Assembly (NCBI GenBank): GCA_000151295.1
Contig: GG745347.1
Location: 764,247-779,180 of the forward strand
Length of the DNA stretch: 14,934 bases
Reading direction: 5' to 3'
Origin: Allomyces macrogynus ATCC 38327
Lineage: Eukaryota; Blastocladiomycota; Blastocladiomycetes; Blastocladiales; Blastocladiaceae
Positions 1 through 10,730 of this stretch are shown piece after piece. Under the pieces are notes generated by a model. The model saw only the letters and a program-made list of their open reading frames with translations, ran no database searches and was not told the DNA's origin. A program made the translations under genes and the position numbers. Each line of letters starts with the position of its first letter. The first letter of the stretch is position 1.

Positions 1-1144
1 AGTATCGCATCGCATAGCATCGCATCGCATCGCATCTGTATTTGCTTGCATCACCATCGTGGTGGTCGTGGCCGCTGGCTTTGGATTTTGGTTCTTTTGA
101 AATGCATGTCGACTTGTTCTCTGTACTGGAAGCGTCCACTTCTCACGCAACTCGGCAGCTACCATCATGCATCGTTCGTCACCGTGCACCGTCGTGTGTC
201 CGAGATCAGCCAAGCACAAGCACAGATGTGAAAACACCGCGGCCATCCACGTTGTCGTTGGCGAGATCGCCACCAGCGGCCGCGCGGATGCGCATGTGTC
301 GGTGAGTCGCCTCATGATTGATGCACCAACCTGCTGCTGGGGGGCCATCATCCAAGGATGCAGCATTGGAACCACATCGGGTAAACGCTTGGTCTCGACC
401 AGGTACGAGAGCGCACGGCCGGAAGCCAGTCAACGTCGTGCGCCTCGGCCAGAACTGGACGCAAACCAAATCCGTGATGTGTCTCTTGGGTGATGGTGAG
501 GACTTGCTGATACTTTTATGCTCTCCAGTCACATTTGCAGACCAACTGTAGTACCGCCTGGAATGAAAAGCGGGTCACGTATTTAACATGGTCAGCGGGA
601 CCCATTGCAGGCGGATCGATTGGCCCGGGATTCTTTGGTTGATTCCATTCTATCCCATACTTTGAGGGTCCAATTCATTGGCGATCGAGCCTGCAGCAGC
701 GTGCAGGCCAGGCGCAACACGGCCACCTCTTGTTTCATTGAACAGCATGATCGTTCTGCATCATGGCTGTTTTCGCTAAACGTCTGCTACTGATCACCAG
801 CCGCAAACGCGCTGCGGTTCGGACTGCTCTAACGATCGCCTTGGTTCATCATTGGTCGTCCGTGCCAGCGCGCGTTCATTCGTGCAGCGCCGATTTTCTG
901 CTCTGGCAATGGCGTTGGTAACAGGTCACCGACAGTTCGCGAGACGCGGTCAGATGTTGCACGTGGCGCAACAAGCAGGCTGGGTGACAGTGTTTCCCGT
1001 CGTCCTCATCCTGATCAACCAGCCACTTCGCCTGTCTGGACGCTCGACGTCGACCTTGTCAATCTGCTCCCGTCCACCACGCACAACTGCAACTATACTC
1101 GCTGCACTCGCATCCTCACGCTCAGAACATCAACCACCACCACC
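1..1144. other. Intergenic 5' flank of DPB2, no gene seen
   Basis: No open frame here resembles a known protein, and several short overlapping frames on both strands look like chance products of GC-rich DNA. The last 100 bases before the start codon of the polymerase gene are C/A-rich and hold ACCACCACC directly before ATG, as expected for a fungal 5' leader. I saw no clear TATA box and no MluI cell-cycle box (ACGCGT). A small exon of an upstream gene cannot be excluded. Confidence 0.5.
4..36. repeat. ATCGC pentanucleotide microsatellite
   Basis: Six full units of ATCGC plus a partial one follow each other, the third unit being ATAGC. The tract runs to the left edge of the window and may be longer outside it. 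Confidence 0.85.
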
Positions 1145-3389
1145 ATGTCCGGCCCGTGCACCTCGGCCGCGGTGCGACGCACCATGCATCGCGTCTTCTC
1201 GCGGCAATACGGGCTAACGCTGCACATGGACGCGGTCGCCTACCTCGAATCCGTCTTCCACGGGCTCGACCTGCCCGACGACGAAATTGCGCCCACGCTC
1301 GACCTCGTAGCGCAAACGTTCCGCCGGCACCATGGACCGACCGCGACGGTGGTCGCGCAGCCGGACCTGGCGCTGATCGTGCAGCGGCTGCAGAACAATA
1401 CCGTGGCCCGTCAGGGCGCCGACGGCGATGATGCGATGGATGAGACCACGGGGGATATAGACGAGGTGGCCTACGCGGCGCTCGTGCACATCGTTTCGGC
1501 CGTGACCATGCCGAGGTGGCGGTACGCGCACGATGCCAAGGCGTTTGTGCGGTGCGTACGCTGGACATCGACATTTGGTGGTGTTTGTGCGTGTGCTGAC
1601 GTGCGCTCCCCATGGAGGCCCTCGGTAGCGACCCGCACGTGCCCTCACTGCTCGCCGACGCGCCGAGTAAGCCGCGCGTGCACTCGGACCGGTTCGATTT
1701 GTTGCGACAGCGTATATTACGAAATCCGCATTTCCGGCCGGCAGCAGTCGCGGCCGCATCGGCGACCGGCCAAACCGACCGCATGTTTTCGGTAACGTCG
1801 CCCCCATTTCGCTAAACCAGCGAAGGTGTTCATGTGACTGACCACTGCGCTCTTCACCAGTTGACCTCGATCGCGTCGATGCGGGGTTGCGAGAACGAGC
1901 AGTTCATCCTGTTCGGGATGCTGTCTCGACTCGACGACGACGCGAAGGCGTTTCTCGAGGACATGTCGGGTGTGGTCGAGCTCGACTTGAGCCGCGCGGT
2001 GCGTGTCGTTGAATTTGGTGGCGATGGAGATTGAGACAGAAACTGATGCTCGACGGTTAGACCATCTCGCGCGGTTTTTACACGGAAACGTGCATTGTCG
2101 TGGTGGACGGCGTCTACACCGAGGACCGCGTGTTCCAAGTGTCGGCGATGGCGATGCCGCCGCCAGAGACCAAGGAAATGACCATGTGCGTTGGCTCGAT
2201 GGGTGGAGAAGATTTTGCGACCGGCTGACGGACCGCCGGGTGGATTGTTCAGCGAAGCGTTTGGGCAACTCGATTTCCTCGGCGCGCCGCCAGACGTCTA
2301 CGACGAGGTAGGCTTTTGCACGACTTGCTATCGCTCTTCAGGTTCGGAACTGACACTGTCCATGCCTCCACCTCGACAGTGGCATCTCGCGCGCATCGAA
2401 AAGAACGCGACGGGCGTGTGCATGATGGTTCTGTCCGACGTGTTCCTCGACCAACCAAACGTCCGTTCTCTCCACCCGCTCCACTCTGTGCCCGCATTTT
2501 GAATCCTGACCCCACCCCAAGGGATCCCGCAGGTCATGTCGGCCCTGCGCAAATTCCTCACGGCCTGCAACGACCACATCACCCCGCTCGTCCTCGTCCT
2601 CTGCGGCAACTTCACGTCGACCCCGTCGCCCCCCGCCGTCGTGCGCGACCTGTTTGCGCAACTCGCCGCGCTCCTCTCCGCCTTCCCCGTCGTCTGCGCC
2701 GCAACCACGCTCGTCCTAATTCCCGGCCCACACGACCCGCCCGGCGGCCCCGTCATGCCGCGCATGCCGCTGCCCAAATCGCTCACGGGCAAACTGGCCA
2801 CCGTCGTCTCGTGCGTCGTCTGGGTCACGGCGCCTTGCCGGATCAAGTACTGTTCGCAGGAAATTGTGATCGTGCGCGATAACCTGATGGCGAAACTGTT
2901 TCGTAACGCGGTGGCTGTCGGGAGGGGGCCGACAGGGGCGGCCGCGGGGGCCGCGGATGAAGTGGCGCCGCACGAGTTGCCGTACCATGTACGTGGGTCG
3001 CTTGTTTGTGGATGCGAGATGGAGATCGGGTGCTGACTTTTGTTCCACGCGTGATAGCTCGCACGTACGCTCGTCGACCAGGCGCACCTGTGCCCGTTGC
3101 CCGTACACGTCGCGCCTGTGGCCTGGGACCTTGACCATGCGTTGCGCCTGTACCCGGCGCCCGACGTGGTCGTGGTCGCGGACCGTGCGGAGCCGTTCCA
3201 TGAGCAGTACGAGGGCGTGCATGTGGTGAACCCGGGACCGTTTGCGAGTAATGGGTTTGGGTTCGCGATCTATGAGCCGGCGACCAAGGAGGTCAAACTG
3301 AGGTACGTGCGATCTTGGTGGACCGGGTGGAGGAGGATCGAGAGACGCTGAACTCGTCGCGTTTATGTAGCCATTTGCCGCGCGATTAG
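1145..3389 (+). CDS. DPB2: DNA polymerase epsilon subunit B (Dpb2/POLE2), nine exons
   Basis: This is the essential non-catalytic B subunit of the leading-strand replicative polymerase; it links the catalytic subunit to the CMG helicase in the nucleus. Exons inferred from frame continuity: 1145-1551, 1629-1791, 1861-1998, 2061-2185, 2253-2307, 2380-2460, 2533-2988, 3058-3302, 3371-3389, giving 562 residues (human POLE2 has about 527). All junctions keep frame. The N-terminal third holds a helical domain with PHVPSLLADAPSK. An OB-fold segment follows, with FILFGMLSRLDDDAKAFLED and ELDLSRA. The inactive calcineurin-like phosphoesterase domain has LSDVFLDQP, LCGNFTS (346-352), IPGPHDP (386-392), CRIKYCSQE (425-433), YPAPD (507-511) and NPGPF (533-537). 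The start is the first in-frame ATG and lies in CACCATG. The last exon is only 19 bases and encodes the end plus TAG. A Gly/Ala-rich insertion lies just before the exon 7 donor. Identity is firm; the intron 6 donor (GTCCGT) and the tiny last exon are the least certain parts. Confidence 0.93.
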
Positions 3390-3707
3390 CGAGCCAAGGG
3401 CCTGATGCTGGTCGCAGGGTGGGAGGAAGGGGTGGGCGTGGAATGTATCGCGAATTGGCAAATTTTTCAACACATCTGGTTGGTTCGATTCAGCAACGTC
3501 AAGAAGCGCAGAGCCGTGCCGCGCATTTATGAATGTGATCGATTCGCGGATCGAGTCGCGTCGTCACGCGCGCACAGAACAGATGCTCCAAAACCAAGCA
3601 AACAACACAAGTTATTCAAAACGCAAAGCGATCGAAAAGACCAAAATCAAAGAGCCCCAACCATCATCTAAGATAAAGATCCCCGGCGACCGTGCCCGCT
3701 TCATGTC
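3390..3707. other. Tail-to-tail spacer between DPB2 and the UBTD-like gene
   Basis: About 318 bases between two converging stop codons. The middle (about 3590-3680) is A-rich on the plus strand and probably holds 3' untranslated sequence. No exact AATAAA signal is visible. Open frames here do not resemble known proteins. Confidence 0.6.
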
Positions 3708-4818
3708 TCACCGATCCAAGACCATGACCTGCACAATATGCCTTGCCAGCGCCGCCGCGGACCCACCGTTCCCACTCGCCGTCGCCTCCGCTGCGGCCAC
3801 ATTCCCGCCCAAGAACGGCAACTCGCCAACTTTGCGCTCATCGCCATAAATCCGGCCGAGGTACATGACGCGCATCGCCGCCGGATCCAGCGGCATCGGC
3901 TCGCCCTTGGGCGCAAGCCGCGCCTTGAGTCGCGCAATCGTCGCGCGCACGCCCACACTGACAACCGCGTCGCCGTGCGTGCCCGCCGACGGGCGGCACG
4001 TCAGGTGTACGACGGGCCCTTCGTCAGGGGTCGGGTCGGCAGGGACCGCGGCGTGCGGCGAGGTGGGAACGGCGGCCGGGCGCGGGGTGGGTGCCGGGGA
4101 CGTGGGTGCAGGTGCGGCTGCCGCGGCGGCGGTGGGTTTCATGGGGATGTCGGTCGCCGACGCGACGGTGCTCTGCGACGACGCGATGGGGCGCGTGGGC
4201 GAGGTGGGTGCGGGTGGCGGAGAGGAGAGCAGGTTCGTTGGCGGGACGAGGCAGAAGGCCGGAACAACGTATTTGTTGCCGAGCATGTCGTAGGCGCCGC
4301 CTTCAGGGCCCGCGGCCTCGGTGAGATCGCCTGTCGGGATAGAGACTGGTGGAGAGTGCAGAGGAGCGATTAGTGGATCTTATCAGTGGGATGCAGGTGC
4401 AGATCGAGCAGAGAGACGTACTCCCTGCCGCATCGACGAGCGCGGGCACCATGTCTTGGTCGCCGGTAATCACGGCATTGCAAATGGCGCGCAGTGCGTC
4501 CCATACTTCGGCACGGCCCTAGATGATCAGTTCCCGAGTCAGATCTCGCCATCCATTGGGCCAAAACGCCTCGGGCATGGCTCAACGTACGCCGTACGCC
4601 GGACTCGTCGCCCAGTACTCTTCACGGCGTCGCTCCAGCTGGTCGCGAGTGAGCCCTGGCGGCGCTGCCGTCCATTGCAGATGGCCAGTGCGCAACGGCG
4701 CCGATGGCGGCAAGTGCGCGGTACTCTGGCCGGCGCGCGCACCAGCGGCGGCCGTCGATGCGCCTGGAACCGCTCGGGACCTGTCGGCGTCCTCGGGCGC
4801 GGAGCAGCACTGGCCCAT
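3708..4818 (-). CDS. UBTD1/UBTD2-like ubiquitin domain protein, three exons
   Basis: UBTD (DC-UbP) proteins bind ubiquitination enzymes; animal members are linked to p53/MDM2 control and E2 binding. The fungal role is not established. Exons on the minus strand: 4818-4591, 4518-4422, 4345-3708, all in frame, 320 residues. The start MGQCCS fits an N-myristoylation signal (Gly2, Ser6) with Cys4-Cys5 as possible palmitoyl sites, so membrane attachment is inferred. Residues about 42-148 match the UBTD N-terminal domain: LQW, QLERRREEYWATSPAYG-GRAEVWDALR, ISIPTGDL, and then YDMLGNKYVVPAFCLVPP. Residues about 149-218 are a Pro/Ala/Ser/Thr-rich linker, much longer than in animals. Residues about 219-320 form the ubiquitin-like domain (VVHLTC, MRVMYLGRIYGDERKVGELPF, HIVQVMV) with an Ala/Gly/Ser-rich insertion before its last strand. 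The family is clear; orthology to UBTD1 or UBTD2 is not. Confidence 0.9.
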
Positions 4819-5179
4819 GATGATGGACAGGATCGGTTGTCAAGCGTGCTGGTGCTGGTCCAAAGAGCGATTTGGAGGTTGGTTTGCAGCTGATCGAGTG
4901 GGGCGCGCGGCGGCGGCACGGCGTTTGCGGCAAGTGCGGCCTGGTGGTGTCGTTGTCCTCGTCGCAGGAATCGGCGTCGCCGTCGTTGCCTTGGCCGTGG
5001 TACTGCCAAGGCGTTGATGGTGAGGTGCAACGCTGTGTGAAAGTGGGCGGGCGACTACGACTCGCATTCGGTGGCGACGACACGCTCACGTGGGTGACAA
5101 GGCTTGAACGGACGACAGGGACGCCCAGCGTTCGAACCCCAGTGCGACCAGACCCCAAACATTCAGTGCAAACTCGCAA

Positions 5180-5225
5180 GACAGGGGCGCTTGGTCGAAG
5201 CAGACAGGGGCGCTGGGTCGAAGCC
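5180..5225. repeat. Tandem duplication of a 23-base unit
   Basis: Two adjacent copies of a 23-base unit beginning GACAGGGGCGCT occupy 5180-5202 and 5203-5225. They differ at about two positions. They lie in the divergent promoter region and have no known role. Confidence 0.8.
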
Positions 5226-6385
5226 GACCAAACGCACGCGCGAATCAACCTCATTGTAAGAAAGGGGTTTGGGCTCACACAGGGAGGGGGCTGCGGACGA
5301 AACGCACAGCGTTGCGAAAACGAAGAACAGAAAATCAGTTGACCTTTTTGCCAAGACCGCCACAATCGCCACCGGCGACCAAGCGCGACCAAGTGTCAGG
5401 GCGCACGTGGAACAACCACGCGAGCACGGTTTCTTGTCATGAGTTGACAAACTGCCTCTCAGCAATATTTATGAGCGTGTGCCCGAAAGTCAGCGAAGCT
5501 TGGCACCAACGCTCGAACCGCCATAAACACGGCTAGCCTCCCTGAAAACGGACAATTACAGCATGAACAAGACGAGCAGCGCACAAAAAAGCGAACATGA
5601 TTTTGAACCGAGGGTCGTGCCCTCGCGAGTCTCGCATGCTCAAAATGAAAGCTAAGGTTCGATCTCAGGCATGCGCCAAGGGTTCACTGTTTTGCGCATG
5701 CCGATGCTTGTGTTTGCAAAAAGTAAAGGAAAGGCAATCCGAGGACCAACTGCTCTTGTTTCAGAATAACCGGCGGCAATGCCTCGGCACTCCAACACGC
5801 AGCACGGAACTAAGCGTAAACATGGGCGGAGAGTGGAGCGCTTACATCACTATTGATCATGTCCCGATCGCAGACCCGCGTCGACAGAGTCCGTCATGGA
5901 CATGAAACAGCACCAGTGCAACCTCGACATGGCGCCGCCCCTCCGGCCCATCTGACCGGGCGCAAGGACGTGGCCGCATCGACGAACAATCCGAGCTCGT
6001 GCCAACAAATCCAATGACTTCGCGCGGACATGATGGTCTGCCCATTCGAACCGTGGAACCATGACGCGACAGTCGCAGGAAGACGCGTTCATGTTAGGTC
6101 GCGTGGATGCGAAACAGCCATCTGGCAACGCGCCGACGCGCGGGATCAGGCCGGAATCTGCAAGCAGCAGCCGACGAGGGACCGAGACAAATTGTTTTTG
6201 CCGCGGCATCTCCAGCGCGTGCCGCGTTTCATTGAGCGATCCGGTGACGCGCGCTCAGGTTGCGCCATGCTCGACGTGCCTTTTCCAACCTCTTGCGCGG
6301 GCCGAGATCAGACTCTGGGCGCGCATGGGCGCGCGGCACACGCAAACGCTGGCCGTTGACGCGAGCGCAGCTCCTGCACGGCGCG

Positions 6386-6393
6386 TATATAAA
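6386..6393 (+). promoter_or_regulatory. TATA box of the fungalysin gene
   Basis: TATATAAA stands 123 bases before the fungalysin start codon. Initiation about 30 bases downstream would give a 5' leader of roughly 90-100 bases, ending in CCACCACC before the ATG. A strong TATA box would suit an inducible secreted protease gene, but no regulator site was identified. Confidence 0.65.
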
Positions 6394-6515
6394 CCACGGC
6401 GCGCCCGCGCTCGAGGTCGGCATCCGCTGGCCGGTACAGCACGACGTCGCTCCCATAGACTGCCGCTGATAGACTGCACCGACCCGCTCATCCCAACACC
6501 ATCGCCGCCACCACC

Positions 6516-9182
6516 ATGATCTCCTCTGCGCGCAAGTTTGCCGTGCTCTTCCTGCTCGCGTTGATCGCGACCCAGGCTATCACGTTTGCCGACGCCAAGC
6601 GCGGCGACCGCAAAGTCAAGGTGCCCGCCATTGCGCACTCGACGTTCACGACCTCGGTCCCGACCACGGCCTCGCTCGTCGCCACGGGCGGCAACACGGA
6701 CGCCAAGGCGGCCGCGTCGGCGTTTATCACGTCGCAGCTCGGCTTCACGACGTCCGACTTTGTGGTCAAGGATGTGGTGCCCGTGTCGAATGGCGTGTCG
6801 GCGGTGCACGTGCGCCAGCTCGTCAACGGTTTGGAGGTGGTGAACGGCGATATCAACGTCAACGTCAAGTGCGTGTTTGGCTCATTTGCGTGTTGCACGC
6901 GATGCGCAAGTCGATCCGACGCGTCATGGCGCACAAACTGTGATCCGCATGCAAACTAACCGCGCACGCCGCGCTCCCCTCTCCACCCTTCACTCCACTT
7001 CCTCCCCACTCAATCAACAGGAACGGCCAGGTCATCTCGTACGGCGACAAGTTCTTCCGCGGCACGCGCCCGGCCAAGCCGTCGGCGTCGTTTGCCAAGT
7101 CGGCCAAGTCGCCGGGCGACGCCTTCAAGTCGCTGGCCGCCTACATTGGCTCGACCCCGACGAAAGTGGACGTCAAGGACGCGACGCCCGAGGGCGCCAG
7201 CTCGGGCCAGCAGTTTATCATTGATACCGACATTGCGCAAAAGCCCGTGCCGGCAAAGTACGCGTACGTGCAGGACGGCGCCGACCTGAAGCTCGTCTAC
7301 TCGTACCAGGTCAAGCAGGAGCAGGCGTGGTACCACGCGCACGTCAACACGCAGTCGGGTGCCGTCGAGGCCATCAACGACTGGGTTGCCGATGCTTCTT
7401 ACTCGGTGCTGCCCGTTGGGATCGAGAACCCGAACAAAGGGTCGATTCAGGTTGTCGACAGCTCGACGGCCGTGAAATCGAACGCGTCGCCGCAAGGGTG
7501 GCACTCGACGGGAACGACGAGCTACCAGGACACGCGTGGCAACAATATCCAGGCTCAGCCCGTGCGTATTTGATTCTTTTGACGATGCCGCTTGCTTCTC
7601 CACCCCAGAGACTGACTCCCGCGATCAAATCATGTGCTTGATCTGTTTATACAGAACACGGCCACGTCGTCCAAGAACGTGCGCCCCTCGGGCGGGTCGG
7701 CGCTCGACTTTACGGCCTACAAGCCCGACTTTTCCAAGGGCGCCGACCAGTACACGCCGGCGGCCACGGTGCAGCTCTTCTACATGCTCAACGAGGCGCA
7801 CGACCTGTCGTACCAGTATGGTTTCGACGAGGCGTCGGGCAACTTCCAGGTACTTGATTTTCTGCATTGCCGACACCCGATCCGCGTCAATTCCTTTTTT
7901 CCGGGTAATAATGGCTGACCTTGTCCACCCGTTTTCTACGTCAAAAGGTCAACAATTTCGGCAAGGGAGGTGCCGGGAACGACGCCGTTATTGCCAACGC
8001 GCAAGACCGGAGTGGGACCAATAATGCCAACTTTGCGACGCCTCCGGACGGCCAGCAGCCGACGACAAACCAGTACATCTTCACGGAGACGACGCCGACG
8101 CGCGACGGCGTCTACGACCTGACGATCCCGTTCCACGAGTTTATGCACGGCATCACCAACCGCCTGACGGGCGGCCCGTCCAACACGGATTGCTTGGCCG
8201 ACGGCGAGTCGGGCGGGATGGGCGAAGGGTGGGGGGATGTCTTTGGGCTGTGGGCCAATGTGTTGAAGGCCGATACCAAGCGCGGGACTAGCCTTCCGAT
8301 GGGCGCGTACGTGTTGGGCAATTCGGCGGGCATCCGCACCTACCCCTACTCGACCGATCTTTCGGTGTGCCCGAATCTTTACTCGTACCTGGGCAAGTCG
8401 GGGTACGACGAGGTGCACATGATTGGCGAGCTGTGGGCGTCGATGCTGCTCGAGGTCTACTTCAACTTGGTGCGTTTCATTTTCCCTCGCATTGGATCCG
8501 ACGCGCCTTGTGATGCGCGCCAGTCAGCAGCAAGTATCTACGTTCGAGTTGCTCACGCCCTGTTCTCGCTTCTCCACCCGGAAAATTCCAGGTCGACAAG
8601 TCTGGATTTGGCGACATTTGGGCCGCCGACCTGACCAAGGGCAACGGCCTCTTCTTCCGTCTTGGTACGTTGCGCTCACGGCGCTCACGCTCTCATCATT
8701 CATGCGCCACGGGCACGGCCTCAATCGTCGCGTTCTGACCCACCCACGCACACCCACCCATCAATGCAGTCCTCGATGGCAACAAGCTGCAGCCCTGCTC
8801 GCCCACGTTCATCAACGCGCGCGACGCCATCCTGCAGGCCGACGTGAACCTGACGGGCGGCGCCAACAAGTGCGAGATCTGGAAGGGCTTTGCCAAGCGC
8901 GGTCTCGGGTCCAAGGCCACCTCGTCTTACAAGGACTCGTTTGACGTGCCCGCCGAGTGCTCGGGCACGTCCACGTCGACCACGGCCAAGCCCACGTCGA
9001 CCACGACCAAGTCAACGACCACCATCAAGCCCACGACCACTGTGAGCACGACGACGACGGTCAAGCCCACAACCACGGCCAAGCCGACGACCACCACCAC
9101 CAAGACGACGACCACCAAGACGCCGACGCCCACGCCGACCGTCTCGTGCCCGTGGTGGGACCCGTGGTGCGACGAGTACTAA
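6516..9182 (+). CDS. Secreted fungalysin metalloprotease (peptidase family M36), six exons
   Basis: Fungalysins are zinc endopeptidases secreted to break down extracellular protein such as elastin, collagen or keratin. Exons 6516-6868, 7021-7561, 7655-7849, 7948-8469, 8592-8664 and 8770-9182 join in frame to 698 residues. Residues 1 to about 27 form a signal peptide (basic N-terminus, then [14 protein letters not shown]). An FTP/PepSY-type propeptide follows to about residue 245. The catalytic domain includes [12 protein letters not shown] across the exon 3/4 junction, the zinc site HEFMH (426-430, at 8134) and the third ligand Glu456 in GMGEGWGD. The 30-residue spacing from first His to Glu is that of characterised fungalysins. 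GGPSNTDCL and [13 protein letters not shown] are also typical. The catalytic part ends near Cys625. A Thr-rich, probably O-glycosylated tail (626-684) and the end [11 protein letters not shown] follow; these are not part of the usual family. All catalytic residues are present, so the gene looks functional. Its last 183 coding bases belong to the left arm of the large inverted repeat. Confidence 0.95.
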
Positions 9183-9520
9183 GTGCGTCGCCGTCGCGTT
9201 TGCTGTTGGTTGATGGCGGGTGGTGATGGTGATGACGGATACGTTCAGCGCGCGCTTGCGCGGCTGCAGTATTCATGCGATAGAGTAGAGCAATGTGAGG
9301 ATTCAGTCGCTTGTTTGAATATGTGCAACTACATGGCGTTTTTGCTCACGGCTTTGGGCGTCGTTTCCAACGACCTGTGTGTGAGTGAATCATTTCCAAC
9401 CTTGGTGCTGGCAATGTGCATCGAGCATTGCCTCTCGCTGTAAATCCTCGTGCACATAACGTAGAAAACTATGGTTTTGGTTCAGAAACTCGCACGCAAC
9501 AGTTATAACAATCACGGCCA
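9183..9520. other. 3' flank of the fungalysin gene
   Basis: This stretch still contains many CpG sites, like the gene itself, and so appears to be host sequence before the CpG-poor element begins near 9520. It probably holds the 3' untranslated region. No AATAAA signal is visible and no gene was recognised. The same sequence recurs inverted at 14414-14751. Confidence 0.6.
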
Positions 9521-9809
9521 TATGCAAGGTCAGATTTTGAGTGGAGCAGATCTGACTAGCACAAATCAGATGAAGCAAACAACACATTGAGAGTGGAAAA
9601 AACTTTGAGAATCTGGACAGGCTGGACAATGCAGATGTCAGATAAGACTTGAGAAGCAGCAATATTATTGGCATCTGTAAAAGTTTTGCCAGCATGCTTG
9701 CAAGTGCAACAAAGCAACAGATTGGGATTCAGCTGGTTGAGCCAGTCTGAGAGCACTTGTGTCCAGGCATCAGAAGACTCTTTGAATGCAAAATGTTACC
9801 AAGTGTGAG

Positions 9810-9838
9810 TGTCAGAGGCCATTGAATGGCCTCTGACA
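9810..9838. repeat. Perfect hairpin, 14-base stems (left arm)
   Basis: TGTCAGAGGCCATT and its reverse complement flank a single central G. The palindrome lies in the mobile-element block. It could be an element terminus, a protein-binding palindrome or part of a folded RNA. It has no neighbouring feature that decides between these. Confidence 0.85.
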
Positions 9839-10030
9839 GATGTCTGATAGGCAACAGGGGGTGCCTGAACCCCAGCTGTTTGATGGAGCCCTGGACCACC
9901 TGAAACAGTGATGTCAGAGCCTTGAACCTTCTGCTGTCATAGTTAGAAAGTACTGTTGAAGCCTTGAACTGCCTGCTGTTAAGTACACTAGGGCAGTGTG
10001 GGGGGTTTTTCCAACACACCCAACACATAT

Positions 10031-10148
10031 AATGCCATGTTCAATGCTATGTTCAATAATGTTGCATTCAACAACATTGCATTTGACAACACCACATTTG
10101 ACAATGTCATGTTCAACAACTGTGACAATGTTGCATTCAACTGTGACA
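10031..10148 (+). repeat. Minisatellite with 15-base units (left arm)
   Basis: Diverged units of about 15 bases related to AACAATGTTGCATTC follow one another. In one plus-strand frame they read as a five-residue pattern of the type NVAFN-NIAFD-NTTFD-NVMFN. On the other strand the pattern resembles VECNI-VKCNV. The units have no CpG. The reading frame is short and the element is decayed, so a protein is unlikely. Confidence 0.75.
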
Positions 10149-10293
10149 TTCTTACTCATGCCATGGTACTACACCAACCCACCTGTGCTGCCTGTGCATT
10201 TGGCATTGCAACTGGCCTTTTTTTTTTCATTTCAGCCTACCACACTCAACCATCCCATTGCACATGACTACTCCACACTCAACTGTGCCAGGC

Positions 10294-10476
10294 AAGAACC
10301 AGCCCATTGTGCACAACCACACTATGCTCAACTGTGCCATCATGCTTGACCAATATGGCAACAACCAGTACAGCAAGAACCAGCCTGGCATGTATGACCA
10401 TGCTATGTTCAGCTGCACCATCATGCTTGACCAGAACAGTAAGAACCAGACCATTGTGCATGACCACATTGTGCAC
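10294..10476 (+). repeat. Longer tandem repeat marked by AAGAACCAG (left arm)
   Basis: AAGAACCAG occurs at 10294, 10375 and 10441, each time followed by related sequence ending in GCACCATCATGCTTGACCA or similar. Spacings are 81 and 66 bases, both multiples of three. The third unit is partial. The sequence lies inside the CpG-poor element. Confidence 0.7.
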
Positions 10477-10696
10477 CTGTTGACCAGTTGTGACTCATGC
10501 ACTTACCAACACACATTGAGAGTGACACAGAGCCCTGAAGACTGGGGGCCACACGGTATTTATTTGTGGGCAGAAGGGACCTTCACAGCCTCATGTGACA
10601 AATCAGAAATGTAGCCAATCACAGAAGAACAGAGATCAAGGAGATTGGGCAGAAGAACGGGGAAACACGTTAAATGGCATGCTAGGGCATGGTTCA

Positions 10697-10730
10697 CCAA
10701 CCCAAACCCAAAACCCCAAAAACCTAACCC
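10697..10730 (-). other. Telomere-like G-rich tract, G-quadruplex candidate (left arm)
   Basis: On the minus strand the tract reads as runs of GG to GGGG separated by T-rich gaps and includes TTAGGGTTAGG. Only two units match the TTAGGG telomere repeat. The mirror copy lies at 13204-13237. Confidence 0.55.

Larger units (their letters stand above)
4819..6515. other. Head-to-head intergenic region (UBTD-like and fungalysin promoters)
   Basis: About 1.7 kb between two divergent start codons. It should hold the promoters of both flanking genes. I see one short tandem repeat and one TATA box, listed separately. Open frames of up to about 156 codons on the plus strand (4872-5342) show no recognisable domain and overlap the UBTD promoter, so I do not call them. 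No RNA gene was recognised. Confidence 0.55.

Noticed and set aside
1122..1807. Minus-strand frames of 197 and 220 codons
   Set aside because: Antisense shadows of DPB2 exons 1 and 2; Arg/Ala-rich and without domain.
3738..4373. 211-codon plus-strand frame rich in Arg and Gly
   Set aside because: It lies opposite the confirmed third exon of the UBTD-like gene and is its antisense shadow.
5120..5150. GGGTTCGAAC on the minus strand, like a tRNA B box
   Set aside because: The following bases cannot close the T stem (G where C61 is needed), and no anticodon arm or acceptor stem can be drawn around it.
4872..5342. 156-codon open frame on the plus strand
   Set aside because: No recognisable domain, composition typical of non-coding GC-rich DNA, and position over the promoter region between two divergent genes.
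9998..10267. Pentapeptide-repeat protein encoded by the FNN repeats
   Set aside because: The repeat is short, units are diverged 15-base minisatellite copies, both strands are open, and the surroundings are decayed element DNA.
10031..10476. CRISPR-like array of short repeats
   Set aside because: Units follow directly without unique spacers, vary in sequence, and the genome is eukaryotic.
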